This document shows positions 24,785 to 32,826 of a stretch of 36,366 nt of DNA, piece by piece. Below the pieces are notes generated by a model, which made no database searches, was not told the DNA's origin, and saw nothing but the letters and a program-made list of their open reading frames with translations. Both the position numbers and the translations under genes were made by a program. Source of the stretch: Chthoniobacterales bacterium (GTDB lineage: Bacteria > Verrucomicrobiota > Verrucomicrobiia > Chthoniobacterales > JACTMZ01); NCBI GenBank assembly GCA_018883245.1, contig VEQL01000027.1, positions 1 to 36,366 on the forward strand, read 5' to 3'. How positions within the stretch are numbered: position 1 is the stretch's first letter; each line of letters starts with the position of its first letter.

Positions 24785-26188
24785 ATGCCAAACATCCGCA
24801 AAGAAACCGACAGCCTCGGCGAGGTCGATGTGCCGGCCGATAAACTGTGGGGAGCCCAAACGCAACGCTCGCTCGAACACTTCAGCATCGGCACCGACTT
24901 GATCCCGCGCGAGATGATCGCGGCCTACGCCACGCTCAAGAAGGCCGCCGCTATCGCCAACCACGACGACGGGCGTCTCGGCGACGAACAATTCAATCTC
25001 ATCACCAAAACGTGCGACGAAATTTTGTCCGGACAGCACGCCGACATGTTCCCGCTGCACGTGTGGATGACCGGCAGCGGCACGCAGTTCAACATGAACG
25101 TGAACGAGGTCATCTCGAACCGCTGCTGCCAGCTGGCCGGCACGGCGCTCGGTAGCAAGGCGCCCGTGCACCCCAACGATCACGTGAACATGGCGCAGTC
25201 GTCGAACGACTCCTTCCCTTCGGCCATGTATATCGCCGCGGCGGTCAACGTGAAGACGCGCCTCATGCCGTCCGTCGGTGCCCTGCGCGACGCCATCGCG
25301 GCCAAGGCCACCGAGTGGAAAGACGTCATCAAAATCGGACGCACCCACATGCAGGATGCCACGCCGCTCACACTCGGGCAGGAGTGGTCCGGCTATGCCG
25401 CCGCGCTGACCGACGATCTCGAGCGCATCGAGGACGCGCTCAAAGGCGTCTACCAACTCGCTCTCGGCGGCACCGCCGTGGGAACCGGCATCAATTCCGC
25501 GCCCGGCTTCGCCGAGGCCGCCGCCGCGCAGATCGCCAAGCTCACCGGTCTGCCCTTTGTCACTGCTCCGAACAAATTCTGCGTGCAAGGCGGACACGAT
25601 GCTCTCGTCCAGCTTTCCGGCACCCTGCGCACGCTGGCCGTCACGCTTTTCAAAATCGGCAACGACGTCCGCCTCATGTCTTGCGGCCCGCGCGCCGGTT
25701 TCGCCGAGCTGATCATTCCGGCCAACGAGCCCGGCTCCTCGATCATGCCCGGCAAGGTCAATCCCACCCAGGCCGAAGCCCTCACCATGCTCAGCGCGCA
25801 GGTCATGGCCAACGACGTGGCGGTCGGCATCGGCGGCTCGGCCGGTTATCTTGAGATGAACGTCTACAAACCGCTCATCATCTACAACCTGACCCATTCC
25901 ATCACACTGCTGACCGACGGTTGCACCAATTTCCGCAAGTTCCTCGTCGAAGGCACCAAGCCGAACCTCAAGAAGATCGCGGAATACGTCGATCGCTCCC
26001 TCATGCTGGTCACGGCGCTGTCGCCGGTCATCGGCTATGACAAGGCATCGAAGATCGCCCACTACGCGATGGACAATGATCTCACCCTCAAGGAAGCCGC
26101 TCTCAAGCTCGGCTTCGTCAGCGAGGCGGAATTCGACCGTGTGGTCGATCCGGCCAAGATGGTCTCGCCCTACGTGGCGAAGGCCTGA
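24785..26188 (+). CDS. fumC: Fumarate hydratase, class II
   Basis: A 467-residue TCA-cycle enzyme interconverting fumarate and malate. The family signatures [16 protein letters not shown] and [19 protein letters not shown] are present, as are [10 protein letters not shown] and the N-terminal [18 protein letters not shown]. No clear Shine-Dalgarno precedes ATG 24785. The malic enzyme gene follows 31 nt later on the same strand, so the pair probably forms a fumarate to malate to pyruvate unit. The 223-nt gap before it, shared with divergent uup, shows no clear regulatory motif. Confidence 0.97.
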   Translation: MPNIRKETDSLGEVDVPADKLWGAQTQRSLEHFSIGTDLIPREMIAAYATLKKAAAIANHDDGRLGDEQFNLITKTCDEILSGQHADMFPLHVWMTGSGTQFNMNVNEVISNRCCQLAGTALGSKAPVHPNDHVNMAQSSNDSFPSAMYIAAAVNVKTRLMPSVGALRDAIAAKATEWKDVIKIGRTHMQDATPLTLGQEWSGYAAALTDDLERIEDALKGVYQLALGGTAVGTGINSAPGFAEAAAAQIAKLTGLPFVTAPNKFCVQGGHDALVQLSGTLRTLAVTLFKIGNDVRLMSCGPRAGFAELIIPANEPGSSIMPGKVNPTQAEALTMLSAQVMANDVAVGIGGSAGYLEMNVYKPLIIYNLTHSITLLTDGCTNFRKFLVEGTKPNLKKIAEYVDRSLMLVTALSPVIGYDKASKIAHYAMDNDLTLKEAALKLGFVSEAEFDRVVDPAKMVSPYVAKA

Positions 26189-26219
26189 ACTTTCCCGACC
26201 AAGCAGAAATCCAAACTCC

Positions 26220-27854
26220 ATGAGCACCACCGTTACAAAACGCGGCACAGATCTTCTCCAAGATCCCGCCCTCAACAAATCCACCGCTTTCACCGAAGCC
26301 GAGCGCCAAGCCCTCGGGTTGGTCGGCCTCGTGCCCGACGCAACAGAGACCGAAGATCTCCAACTCAAGCGCGTGCTGCTGCAACTCAGCCACAAGACAT
26401 CGGACATCGACCGTTACATCTATCTGGTCAACCTGCTCGACCACGATGAAACCCTCTTCTACCGCACGCTTATGTCGGATCCGGCGCGCTTCCTGCCTAT
26501 CGTCTATGATCCGACGATCGGCGAGGCCTGCTTGAAGTTCGGACACATCTTCCGCGGCCCGCGCGGCATGTATCTCTCGATCAAGCGTCGCGGCCACGTG
26601 AAAGAAATCCTGCGCAACTGGCCGCAGAAAGACGTCCGCTTCATCTGCGTGACCGACGGCGGACGCATCCTCGGCCTCGGCGATCTTGGCGCCAACGGCA
26701 TGGGCATTCCCATCGGCAAACTCCAGCTCTACACCGCGGCGGCCGGCGTGCCGCCTCAAGGCCTCCTGCCCATGTATCTCGATGCCGGAACGAACAACGA
26801 GCAATACCTGAATGACCCGCTCTACCTTGGTCTGCGCGAGCGTCGGCCCTCCACCGAAGACCTCTATTCCTTCGTCGATGAGTTCGTCGAGGCGGTGCAG
26901 GAGGTTTTCCCGAAATGCTGCATCCACTTCGAGGACTGGACCGGCGTCGATGCCGTCCACCTTCTCGAGCGCTATCGCGACAAATACTGCGTCTACAACG
27001 ACGACGTGCAGGGCACGGCGGGCATCACGCTGGCCGGCATGATCAACGCGACCAAGCTCAAAGGCACGCAGCTCAAGGACGAGAAATACCTCTTCCTCGG
27101 TGCCGGTTCCGCCGGCATCGGCCTGGCCAACCTCCTCTGCTCCGCGCTGGTCGATCAGGGCATGTCGCTGAAGGAAGCGCAGTCGCGCGTCTACATGTTC
27201 GACGTGAACGGTCTGCTCGAATCGACGCGCACCGACCTTGTTGACTTCCAGCTCCCCTACGCGCACCCGCATGCGCCGACGCGCGATTTCGTCGCGGCGA
27301 TCGAGAGCATCAAGCCGACCACCATCATCGGCGTCAGCACCATCGGCGGAGCGTTCACCAAGGAAGTCGTCGAGGCCATGAGCCGCATCAACGAGCGTCC
27401 GGTCATCCTCGCCTTGTCGAACCCGACCGAGCACGCCGAGTGCACGGCCGAGCAGGCCTACACGTGGTCGAATGGCAAGGCGATCTACGCGGCGGGTGTT
27501 CCGTTCCAGCCGGTGCAGTTCAAGGGACAGACCTTCATTCCCGGGCAGGCCAACAACTTCTACATCTTCCCCGCGGTGGCCATGGCGATCTACGCGACGC
27601 AGGCCAAGCGCGTCAGCGACGAGATGTTCATCGAGGCGGCCAAAGGTGTAGCCGACCAGGTCTCGCCCGATCTGCTCAAGCAAGGCCTGCTCTATCCGCT
27701 GCAAGCCAACATCCTCGAGACCGAGATCAAGACGGCGGCCCGCGTGGCCAAGCTCGTCTTCGACAGCGGCCTCGCCACGGTTGAGCGTCCCGCGGACATG
27801 GAGGCCTTCATCCGCTCCCATGTTTACACGCCGGCTTATCCCAAGCTGGCCTGA
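26220..27854 (+). CDS. maeA: NAD-dependent malic enzyme (MaeA/SfcA type)
   Basis: A 544-residue enzyme that oxidatively decarboxylates malate to pyruvate. It shows FLPIVYDPTIGEAC with the catalytic Tyr, ICVTDGGRILGLGDLGANG, the metal-site VYNDDVQGTAGITLAG and the NAD loop LGAGSAGIGLAN. The length suits the large NAD type and not the short bacterial MaeB. I start at ATG 26220 (MSTTVTKRGTDLL), 31 nt after fumC. Its last 35 nt overlap the proposed start of the next porin gene in another frame. Confidence 0.95.
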   Translation: MSTTVTKRGTDLLQDPALNKSTAFTEAERQALGLVGLVPDATETEDLQLKRVLLQLSHKTSDIDRYIYLVNLLDHDETLFYRTLMSDPARFLPIVYDPTIGEACLKFGHIFRGPRGMYLSIKRRGHVKEILRNWPQKDVRFICVTDGGRILGLGDLGANGMGIPIGKLQLYTAAAGVPPQGLLPMYLDAGTNNEQYLNDPLYLGLRERRPSTEDLYSFVDEFVEAVQEVFPKCCIHFEDWTGVDAVHLLERYRDKYCVYNDDVQGTAGITLAGMINATKLKGTQLKDEKYLFLGAGSAGIGLANLLCSALVDQGMSLKEAQSRVYMFDVNGLLESTRTDLVDFQLPYAHPHAPTRDFVAAIESIKPTTIIGVSTIGGAFTKEVVEAMSRINERPVILALSNPTEHAECTAEQAYTWSNGKAIYAAGVPFQPVQFKGQTFIPGQANNFYIFPAVAMAIYATQAKRVSDEMFIEAAKGVADQVSPDLLKQGLLYPLQANILETEIKTAARVAKLVFDSGLATVERPADMEAFIRSHVYTPAYPKLA

Positions 27855-29148
27855 GTCGGGCCGGGCGCTTTTCGCGTCCGCGGTCGCTGCCCTCGCGCTG
27901 TGCCTCGGCATGGCGCGGGCGGCCGTCCCCGACTCCGCCGCGGTGGAGGACGCCAATTTCCGGGAGAATTATCTCCTCGGAGATTGGATGGGCGTGCGCA
28001 CGTCTCTCTGGGAGAAAGGCGTGAAGCCCAAGTTCCTGCTCATCTCCGATGCCTACGGCAATCCCTACGGCGGTGTGGAGCAAGGCTTCACGTCCTACAG
28101 CATGTTCTGCGCGGACCTGAAGCTGGATACCGAGAAGCTGGTCAACATTCCCGGCGGCGAATTCCACATCGGCTTTGCCGTCAACTTCGGCACGCAGTTG
28201 TCGCAGGATGTGGTCGGCAACGTGTTTCCCATCCAATCCTCCGACGTCGCCCCGCCCGGACCGCGCCTCACCGATCTCAGCTACACGCAATCGCTCTTTG
28301 ACGGGAAACTCAGCCTGCGCGCCGGGCGCGTCTCCATCGACAGCCTCTACGGCGAGGAGTTTGCCGCATCGGCCTATTTCCGCACTTTCACGTCGGTCGC
28401 TTTCAACGCCATCCCCTTCGCCATCTTTTACAATTCGCCCGGCGCCTTCGGCTATCCTGCCACCACGTGGGGCGCGCGCGTCAAAATCGCACCCGTCGAG
28501 CAATTCTACGCCATGGCCGGCATCTACAACGGCGATCCCGATGTCGGGCTGGCCGATCGCTACGGTCTGGATTTCACCTTCGATGGTCCGCCCTTCGGCA
28601 TCGGTGAAATCGGTTGGCGGCGCAACCAGGCGACCGGTGACACCGGCTTGCCCGGCAACTTGAAACTCGGCGGCTTTGTCCTCGGCGGCAGCGTGCCGGC
28701 CTATGACTCGAACACCTCGAGCGACGGGCGCTTCGGTCTTTACGCGGTCGCCGATCAGGCGCTGATGCGTTTCGGTGAGCCTTCGGCCAACCGGCATCTC
28801 GGCGTTTTCGGCAGCTTCGTGGTTGCGCCGAGCCAAGCAGTCAGCCCCATGCCTTATTATTTCAGCTCCGGTCTCGTCGCTTATGGGCCGCTGGAAAGCC
28901 GTCCGAAAGATTTCGTTTCCCTCGGTCTGGCCTACGGCGCCTACAGCAGCCAGCTCCGCAGCGAGCAGGCCGCCAGCGTGACGACCAAACCGCAGTTCTA
29001 CGAAATGACGGTGGAACTTTCTTACGGCATCCAAGTCCTGCCCGGTCTGATCATTCAGCCCGGCGCGCAAATGCTGGTCAATCCCGGCGGCAGTCCGTCC
29101 ACACCGAGCGCCCTCGCCCTCGGCGTCAACGCCGTGGTGAGTTTCTAG
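27820..29148 (+). CDS. Carbohydrate-selective porin, OprB family
   Basis: About 442 residues. The start is uncertain: ATG 27820 (MFTRRLIPSWPESGR) overlaps the malic enzyme end by 35 nt and leads into a signal peptide (FASAVAALALCLGMARA). The mature protein has the OprB pattern, with LLGDWMGVRTSLWEKGV, AYGNPYGGVEQGF, LSLRAGRVSIDSLYGEEF and a C-terminal VNAVVSF ending in Phe. The TAG stop at 29146-29148 is formed by the TA duplication and the first base of the adjacent MITE. Without the element the frame would add 19 residues. Possible sugar or organic-acid porin; the C4-acid neighbours hint at the latter but do not prove it. Confidence 0.85.
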   Translation: MFTRRLIPSWPESGRALFASAVAALALCLGMARAAVPDSAAVEDANFRENYLLGDWMGVRTSLWEKGVKPKFLLISDAYGNPYGGVEQGFTSYSMFCADLKLDTEKLVNIPGGEFHIGFAVNFGTQLSQDVVGNVFPIQSSDVAPPGPRLTDLSYTQSLFDGKLSLRAGRVSIDSLYGEEFAASAYFRTFTSVAFNAIPFAIFYNSPGAFGYPATTWGARVKIAPVEQFYAMAGIYNGDPDVGLADRYGLDFTFDGPPFGIGEIGWRRNQATGDTGLPGNLKLGGFVLGGSVPAYDSNTSSDGRFGLYAVADQALMRFGEPSANRHLGVFGSFVVAPSQAVSPMPYYFSSGLVAYGPLESRPKDFVSLGLAYGAYSSQLRSEQAASVTTKPQFYEMTVELSYGIQVLPGLIIQPGAQMLVNPGGSPSTPSALALGVNAVVSF

Positions 29149-29423
29149 AACCTATCCCAAAACCTCGCGGGGTGGCGCAGGGTCATGGCGGGGCGGATGG
29201 CAAGGCGCGAGCAGGGAGCGATGCCTCTGCGCATCGTGACTGGCGAAGCAACGCCGCCAGACGCCCCGCCATGACCCTGCCCGAGAGGGTTGCGGCGCTT
29301 TTCTTCCGTGGCTGCGTCGCGGCGCTCGGGACTGTATCGCAGAGGATACAGCCACATCGCTTGCTCCTTGCCACAAACGAAAATTATCCGCAACGCCACC
29401 GCGCCAGGTTTTGGGATAGGTTC
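29148..29423. mobile_element. MITE-like element, 276 bp, flanked by TA duplications
   Basis: The ends are perfect inverted repeats: GAACCTATCCCAAAACCT (29148-29165) and its complement (29406-29423). Imperfect similarity then extends about 14 bp more (GGTGGCG and CGCCACC). TA flanks both ends (29146-29147 and 29424-29425). No transposase is encoded. Inside are two more inverted repeats: a perfect 19-bp pair at 29177-29195 and 29262-29280, and a broken pair at 29199-29231 and 29338-29372; the two pairs interleave. TA targets fit IS630/Tc1-mariner or some IS5-related transposases; which one moved it is unknown. Confidence 0.85.
29177..29280. repeat. Internal 19-bp perfect inverted repeat of the MITE
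   Basis: GCAGGGTCATGGCGGGGCG (29177-29195) is the exact reverse complement of 29262-29280. It could form a long stem in RNA from either convergent gene and may act as a bidirectional terminator. Confidence 0.7.
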
Positions 29424-29905
29424 TACTCCGGCTGTTCCTTGTCCAAGCGGCAGTGCTGCAGGACTATGTCACCGCCATCGTAGCTCAAAAAGGAACCGGT
29501 AGCCACGATCTGCTGGCCGACATCGACCAGCGGTTCGGAAGAGGTCAGGTTCCCGGCGGAGTCCTTTTTGCGGAGAATAGCTTCGCTTCCGTCACCCGTG
29601 ACATAGATCTCGGTGCCGACAGGAAGATCTTCGTTCTGGAAAAGGCACTTCACGTCGGGGCCCGGACCATCGGCTGATGACAGGATGACGGCCACGGATG
29701 GATCATCGACCGTCATGTCGCCCGCGGCGATGGATGCCACTGGTCCGGTGACGGTTATCAGCTTGCCTTGATACTTGGCAGTGGCCGCCGCCTGATCTTG
29801 GGCGAACTCGGCGGCTAGCGTTTTCCAATCGACGGGCGCCTGCTGGGCCCAAAGCGGAGATGCGATAATTGCAAAAACAACGAAGGCGAGGGTGAAATTT
29901 TTCAT
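29423..29905 (-). CDS. Exported OB-fold (tRNA_anti-like) protein
   Basis: A 160-residue protein from ATG 29905 with a signal peptide (FTLAFVVFAIIASPLWA). The mature part, after WKTLAAEFAQDQAAATAKY, has the strands of a tRNA_anti-like OB fold: GKLITVTGPVASIA, VAVILSSADG, VKCLF and GTEIYVTGDG, then GQQIVATGSF and DIVLQHCRL. Its TAG stop uses the TA next to the MITE; the same stop would exist without the element. It is 55 nt downstream of the exonuclease gene. Function unknown; such domains in exported proteins may bind peptides or nucleic acids. Confidence 0.75.
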   Translation of the reverse strand: MKNFTLAFVVFAIIASPLWAQQAPVDWKTLAAEFAQDQAAATAKYQGKLITVTGPVASIAAGDMTVDDPSVAVILSSADGPGPDVKCLFQNEDLPVGTEIYVTGDGSEAILRKKDSAGNLTSSEPLVDVGQQIVATGSFLSYDGGDIVLQHCRLDKEQPE

Positions 29906-29960
29906 CAACGCATTTTTGCGGTAACAGCCGCCGTTGGCAACAGCGGACGCGTGGCGACGC

Positions 29961-30881
29961 TCAGAACAGCTCGCCTTGGGATGCGGAGCCTCCTGCTTTG
30001 GCGAGCTTTTCAAATTCCGCAAGGAGGCTGCGGAACTCGCAGCGTTTGGCCAGGGCCGCCATCGCCGCCGCATCGGGCCTGATCTCCAAATCCTTCGGCG
30101 CCACGGGCAGAGGAAGATCATGCTCAAGCCGGACGAGTTCGAGATTATCGCGCAACCTGGCGGCGGCTGCTGCGACCTTTTCACGCAGCTTTTCGTTCGC
30201 GATCACCGAGGGATTCTCGGCAAGCAGTGAAGCCGAACCGTGTTCGCGCACAAGTTTCGCGGCCGTTTTGGGTCCGACGCCATCGACCCCGGGGATGTTG
30301 TCCGCCGTGTCGCCGGTGAGCGCCAGCACATCGGGAATCTGTTCCGGCCGGACTTCCCATTTTCTTTCAACTTCCGCCGGACCCAGCAACGCAAAGCCGT
30401 CCTTCGGGTCTCCAAGGTCGGTTTTGTTCGTCGAATAGATCGCCACTCCGTCGCCGACCAGCGCGTAGATGTCTTTGTCGTTGGTGGCAATGACCACCTC
30501 GCCTTTTTCTTTCCGCGCCGCCGCGGCGTAGGAGGCGATCAGGTCGTCCGCTTCGTGCCCCTGCAGGCTGACGTTGCGCAAACCGAGGGCAGTGACGGCC
30601 TCCTCGATCACCGGCAACTGCTTTACCAAATCGTCCGGCGTTTCTTCGCGCTGCTGTTTGTAGGACGGCAGAAGTTGCATGCGGCGCTCCGGCAAGCCTG
30701 CATCCCACACCACCGCAGCCGCGTCGGGTTTCACGTCGGACAACATTTTGCGCAGCGCTTTGACGAAACCGAACACGGCGTTGGTCGGCTCTCCACGGGA
30801 ATTGGTGAGTCCGCGAATCGCGAAAAACGAACGGTAAGCGTAATAGTGACCGTCAACGAGCAGCAGGCGCATAAAGTTCAT
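29961..30881 (-). CDS. Stand-alone 5'-3' exonuclease (PolI N-terminal domain-like)
   Basis: A 306-residue flap-nuclease-type protein. It opens LLLVDGHYYAYRSFFAIRG (first metal-binding Asp), followed by GHEADDLIASYA, VVIATNDKDIYALV and the helix-three-turn-helix LTGDTADNIPGVDGVGPKTA. The polymerase domains of PolI are absent. It is expected to remove RNA primers or flaps in replication and repair. ATG 30881 lies 1 nt after the DUF72 stop; ATG 30872 (MRLLLVDG) is an alternative. It is the last replication-type gene of the dnaE cluster. Confidence 0.88.
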   Translation of the reverse strand: MNFMRLLLVDGHYYAYRSFFAIRGLTNSRGEPTNAVFGFVKALRKMLSDVKPDAAAVVWDAGLPERRMQLLPSYKQQREETPDDLVKQLPVIEEAVTALGLRNVSLQGHEADDLIASYAAAARKEKGEVVIATNDKDIYALVGDGVAIYSTNKTDLGDPKDGFALLGPAEVERKWEVRPEQIPDVLALTGDTADNIPGVDGVGPKTAAKLVREHGSASLLAENPSVIANEKLREKVAAAAARLRDNLELVRLEHDLPLPVAPKDLEIRPDAAAMAALAKRCEFRSLLAEFEKLAKAGGSASQGELF

Positions 30882-30882
30882 G

Positions 30883-31767
30883 CTAGGCCTTGGAGAGACC
30901 GGCGAAAAGATCGAGCTGCTCCTTGGCATCTGGCGGATCAGACGGAAGATCCACTCCCAGCTTGAAGCAAAGCCGGCGCGCTGTTTCCACCGCCATGCCT
31001 TCGTAGTGGTTGTTGGTGAAGACGTAGAGCGCGCTTGCATCGGCGTGGTGGCGCAGTTTGACCGACCAGTGTTCGAGCGCCGTTTCTCGAGGCCAGAGCA
31101 GCTTGCCGTAGCGATGCGTCTCGTGCCCGCCGGGTCCGTATTTCGTGCGCGGGTCGCCGAGGAGACGCACGTAAATATGCGGTGCCGTCACCGGCAGGAA
31201 GCCGAATCCGGCACGCTTTTCCCCACCCAGCGGCCACTGGTCGGACCAAACCCAAGCCACGCCATGCGCCTGGAGCAGGGATGCGGCATGCGGTGTGTCC
31301 CAATCGGCATGGCGGAATTCGACGGCCAGCGGGACGTCATGCGGCCACGCGCCGAGAAAAGCGCGCAAGGCTTTTTGCTCCGCCGGACGGGCATGGAAGG
31401 ATGGCGGGAGCTGCAGCAAGGCACAGCCCATGCGCGACCCGAGTTCACGCGCGAGGTGTTTCATCATGCTGATCTCGGGTGCGGGGTCCTCGAGACGCTT
31501 CTCGTGGCTTAATGTTTTGGGAAGCTTGGGGCAAAACCGGAAGCCGGGTGGAGTCAGTCCGCTCCAATGATCAACCGTCTGCGCCGAGGGCATGTGGTAA
31601 AAACTCGAGTCCATCTCCACGGCACGGAAACGGTGCGCGTAGTATTCGAGCCAGCGATTGCGCGGCAACCCGTGCGGATAAAAGACATCGCGCCAATCAT
31701 CGAAGCTCCAAGCGCAGGTGCCTGCGAAAACGCGGTCGGCAGGCAGGGCCCGCACGGGCGTTCTCAT
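30883..31767 (-). CDS. DUF72 (YecE-family) protein
   Basis: A 294-residue TIM-barrel protein of the YecE/DUF72 family: FAGTCAWSFDDWRDVFYP, NRWLEYYAHRFRAVEMDSSFYHMP, FRFCPKLPKTLSHEKRL, VPLAVEFRHADWD and a C-terminal LYVFTNNHYEG. The biochemical role is not settled; members often sit near DNA repair genes. Its ATG overlaps the upstream gene (ATGA) and the exonuclease ATG follows 1 nt after its stop. Confidence 0.88.
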   Translation of the reverse strand: MRTPVRALPADRVFAGTCAWSFDDWRDVFYPHGLPRNRWLEYYAHRFRAVEMDSSFYHMPSAQTVDHWSGLTPPGFRFCPKLPKTLSHEKRLEDPAPEISMMKHLARELGSRMGCALLQLPPSFHARPAEQKALRAFLGAWPHDVPLAVEFRHADWDTPHAASLLQAHGVAWVWSDQWPLGGEKRAGFGFLPVTAPHIYVRLLGDPRTKYGPGGHETHRYGKLLWPRETALEHWSVKLRHHADASALYVFTNNHYEGMAVETARRLCFKLGVDLPSDPPDAKEQLDLFAGLSKA

Positions 31768-32819
31768 GGCCCTGGGCTCGGCAGCGGCTTGCGTAGCTTT
31801 CGCGAATGCGACAAACGCAGCACGCGTTTGCCCTCGATGAAATAGGCGATGGCCGCCCTGCCGAGCGCGTAGGTTCCCGCTCCGGCCACGCCGCCAGAAA
31901 TCATATGCCCCCAGACGGGAAGAATCTTCACCGCCGCGCGTGCGGTTTCCCGGAAAACCAAGCCCGCACCGAACCCCACACCGAGGGATGCAGCAAATTC
32001 CCCGGCAAGTCGCAGGGAAAATTCGCGGCCGCTGACATGGATGATGAGCGCCACCATGAACATCTGGAGCGTGAGCAGAATCGGGAAATCCGCCAAAGGA
32101 ATGGGCTGCACGCCGATGATCCCGGCCACGGCGCCGAAAGATTTGAGCACGGTTCCGGCGAGGCGGGCCTGCGCACCCCGTGCGGAGAAAAAGCGCGCCA
32201 TTTCAAGCTGCGATTCCTCCGGGATGTATTCGCACAATCGGTCTCCGAGAGCGGAGCGCGAGACGGTGGTGAATCCGTGGTCCAGGCCACTGTGCGGCAG
32301 ATGGGTGGAGAAAAGGACAGCGCCGGAGGCCTGTGTTTCCGCCAAGGCTGACAGAACGCGCGCGTTGTCGCCAGCATCACCAAGCGTCAGAACAGCCAAG
32401 CCGGCCGCACCGCCTCCCTCGCGCGGCGTGGCAGCGGCAAGAACCTCCGCGGTGCGGTGAGCGTCGGACGCGGAAAACGAAGACGTCGCGACAAGCAGAT
32501 AAATGTCAGCAGGTCCACCCGACAGAGAACCGGAGCCACGCAGATCAGCCCAGTCCACCGTGCCGCTGCCTTGCACGGGGGTCCAAGGTCCGCGCAGGAT
32601 CGGTGCATGCAGGACGGCGCGCCCGGCCAAGGCGTTGATCAACGCCGGCAACTCGATCGCGTTCTCGCCAAAGACACACACCCTCGGCGCGCGCTGACGC
32701 AGAAAAATTTCCTTGATGGGCTCGAGTTCCCGCAGCACGGGTTCCTGCAGGGAGCCCGGCAGTTTTTCCAGCAACGCGGCGAGCTTGTCATAGACCGAAA
32801 GGAGTGCTTGGCGGCTCAT
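31764..32819 (-). CDS. Decayed GTPase domain plus DUF697 membrane domain
   Basis: A 351-residue protein from ATG 32819. The N-terminal part has the layout of an Era/YcjX-like GTPase, but the P-loop reads FGENAIELPALINAL (50-64), where GKS/T would be expected, and the G4 region reads LTLGDAGDN in place of NKxD, so GTP binding is doubtful. The C-terminal part (about 225-345) is a DUF697 domain with hydrophobic helices (FPILLTLQMFMVALIIHVSG and a Gly-rich VWGHMISGGVAGAGTYALG). It is 7 nt after dnaE and overlaps the YecE gene. Function unknown. Confidence 0.75.
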   Translation of the reverse strand: MSRQALLSVYDKLAALLEKLPGSLQEPVLRELEPIKEIFLRQRAPRVCVFGENAIELPALINALAGRAVLHAPILRGPWTPVQGSGTVDWADLRGSGSLSGGPADIYLLVATSSFSASDAHRTAEVLAAATPREGGGAAGLAVLTLGDAGDNARVLSALAETQASGAVLFSTHLPHSGLDHGFTTVSRSALGDRLCEYIPEESQLEMARFFSARGAQARLAGTVLKSFGAVAGIIGVQPIPLADFPILLTLQMFMVALIIHVSGREFSLRLAGEFAASLGVGFGAGLVFRETARAAVKILPVWGHMISGGVAGAGTYALGRAAIAYFIEGKRVLRLSHSRKLRKPLPSPGP

Positions 32820-32826
32820 GGCGCGT

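Noticed and set aside
24770-26407. 545-residue frame antisense to fumC, and similar long antisense frames over maeA, pgi, ahcY, metK, dnaE and the second porin
   Set aside because: They mirror strongly conserved genes in a GC-rich sequence with biased third positions, show no protein-family motifs and have no ribosome sites; they are shadows.
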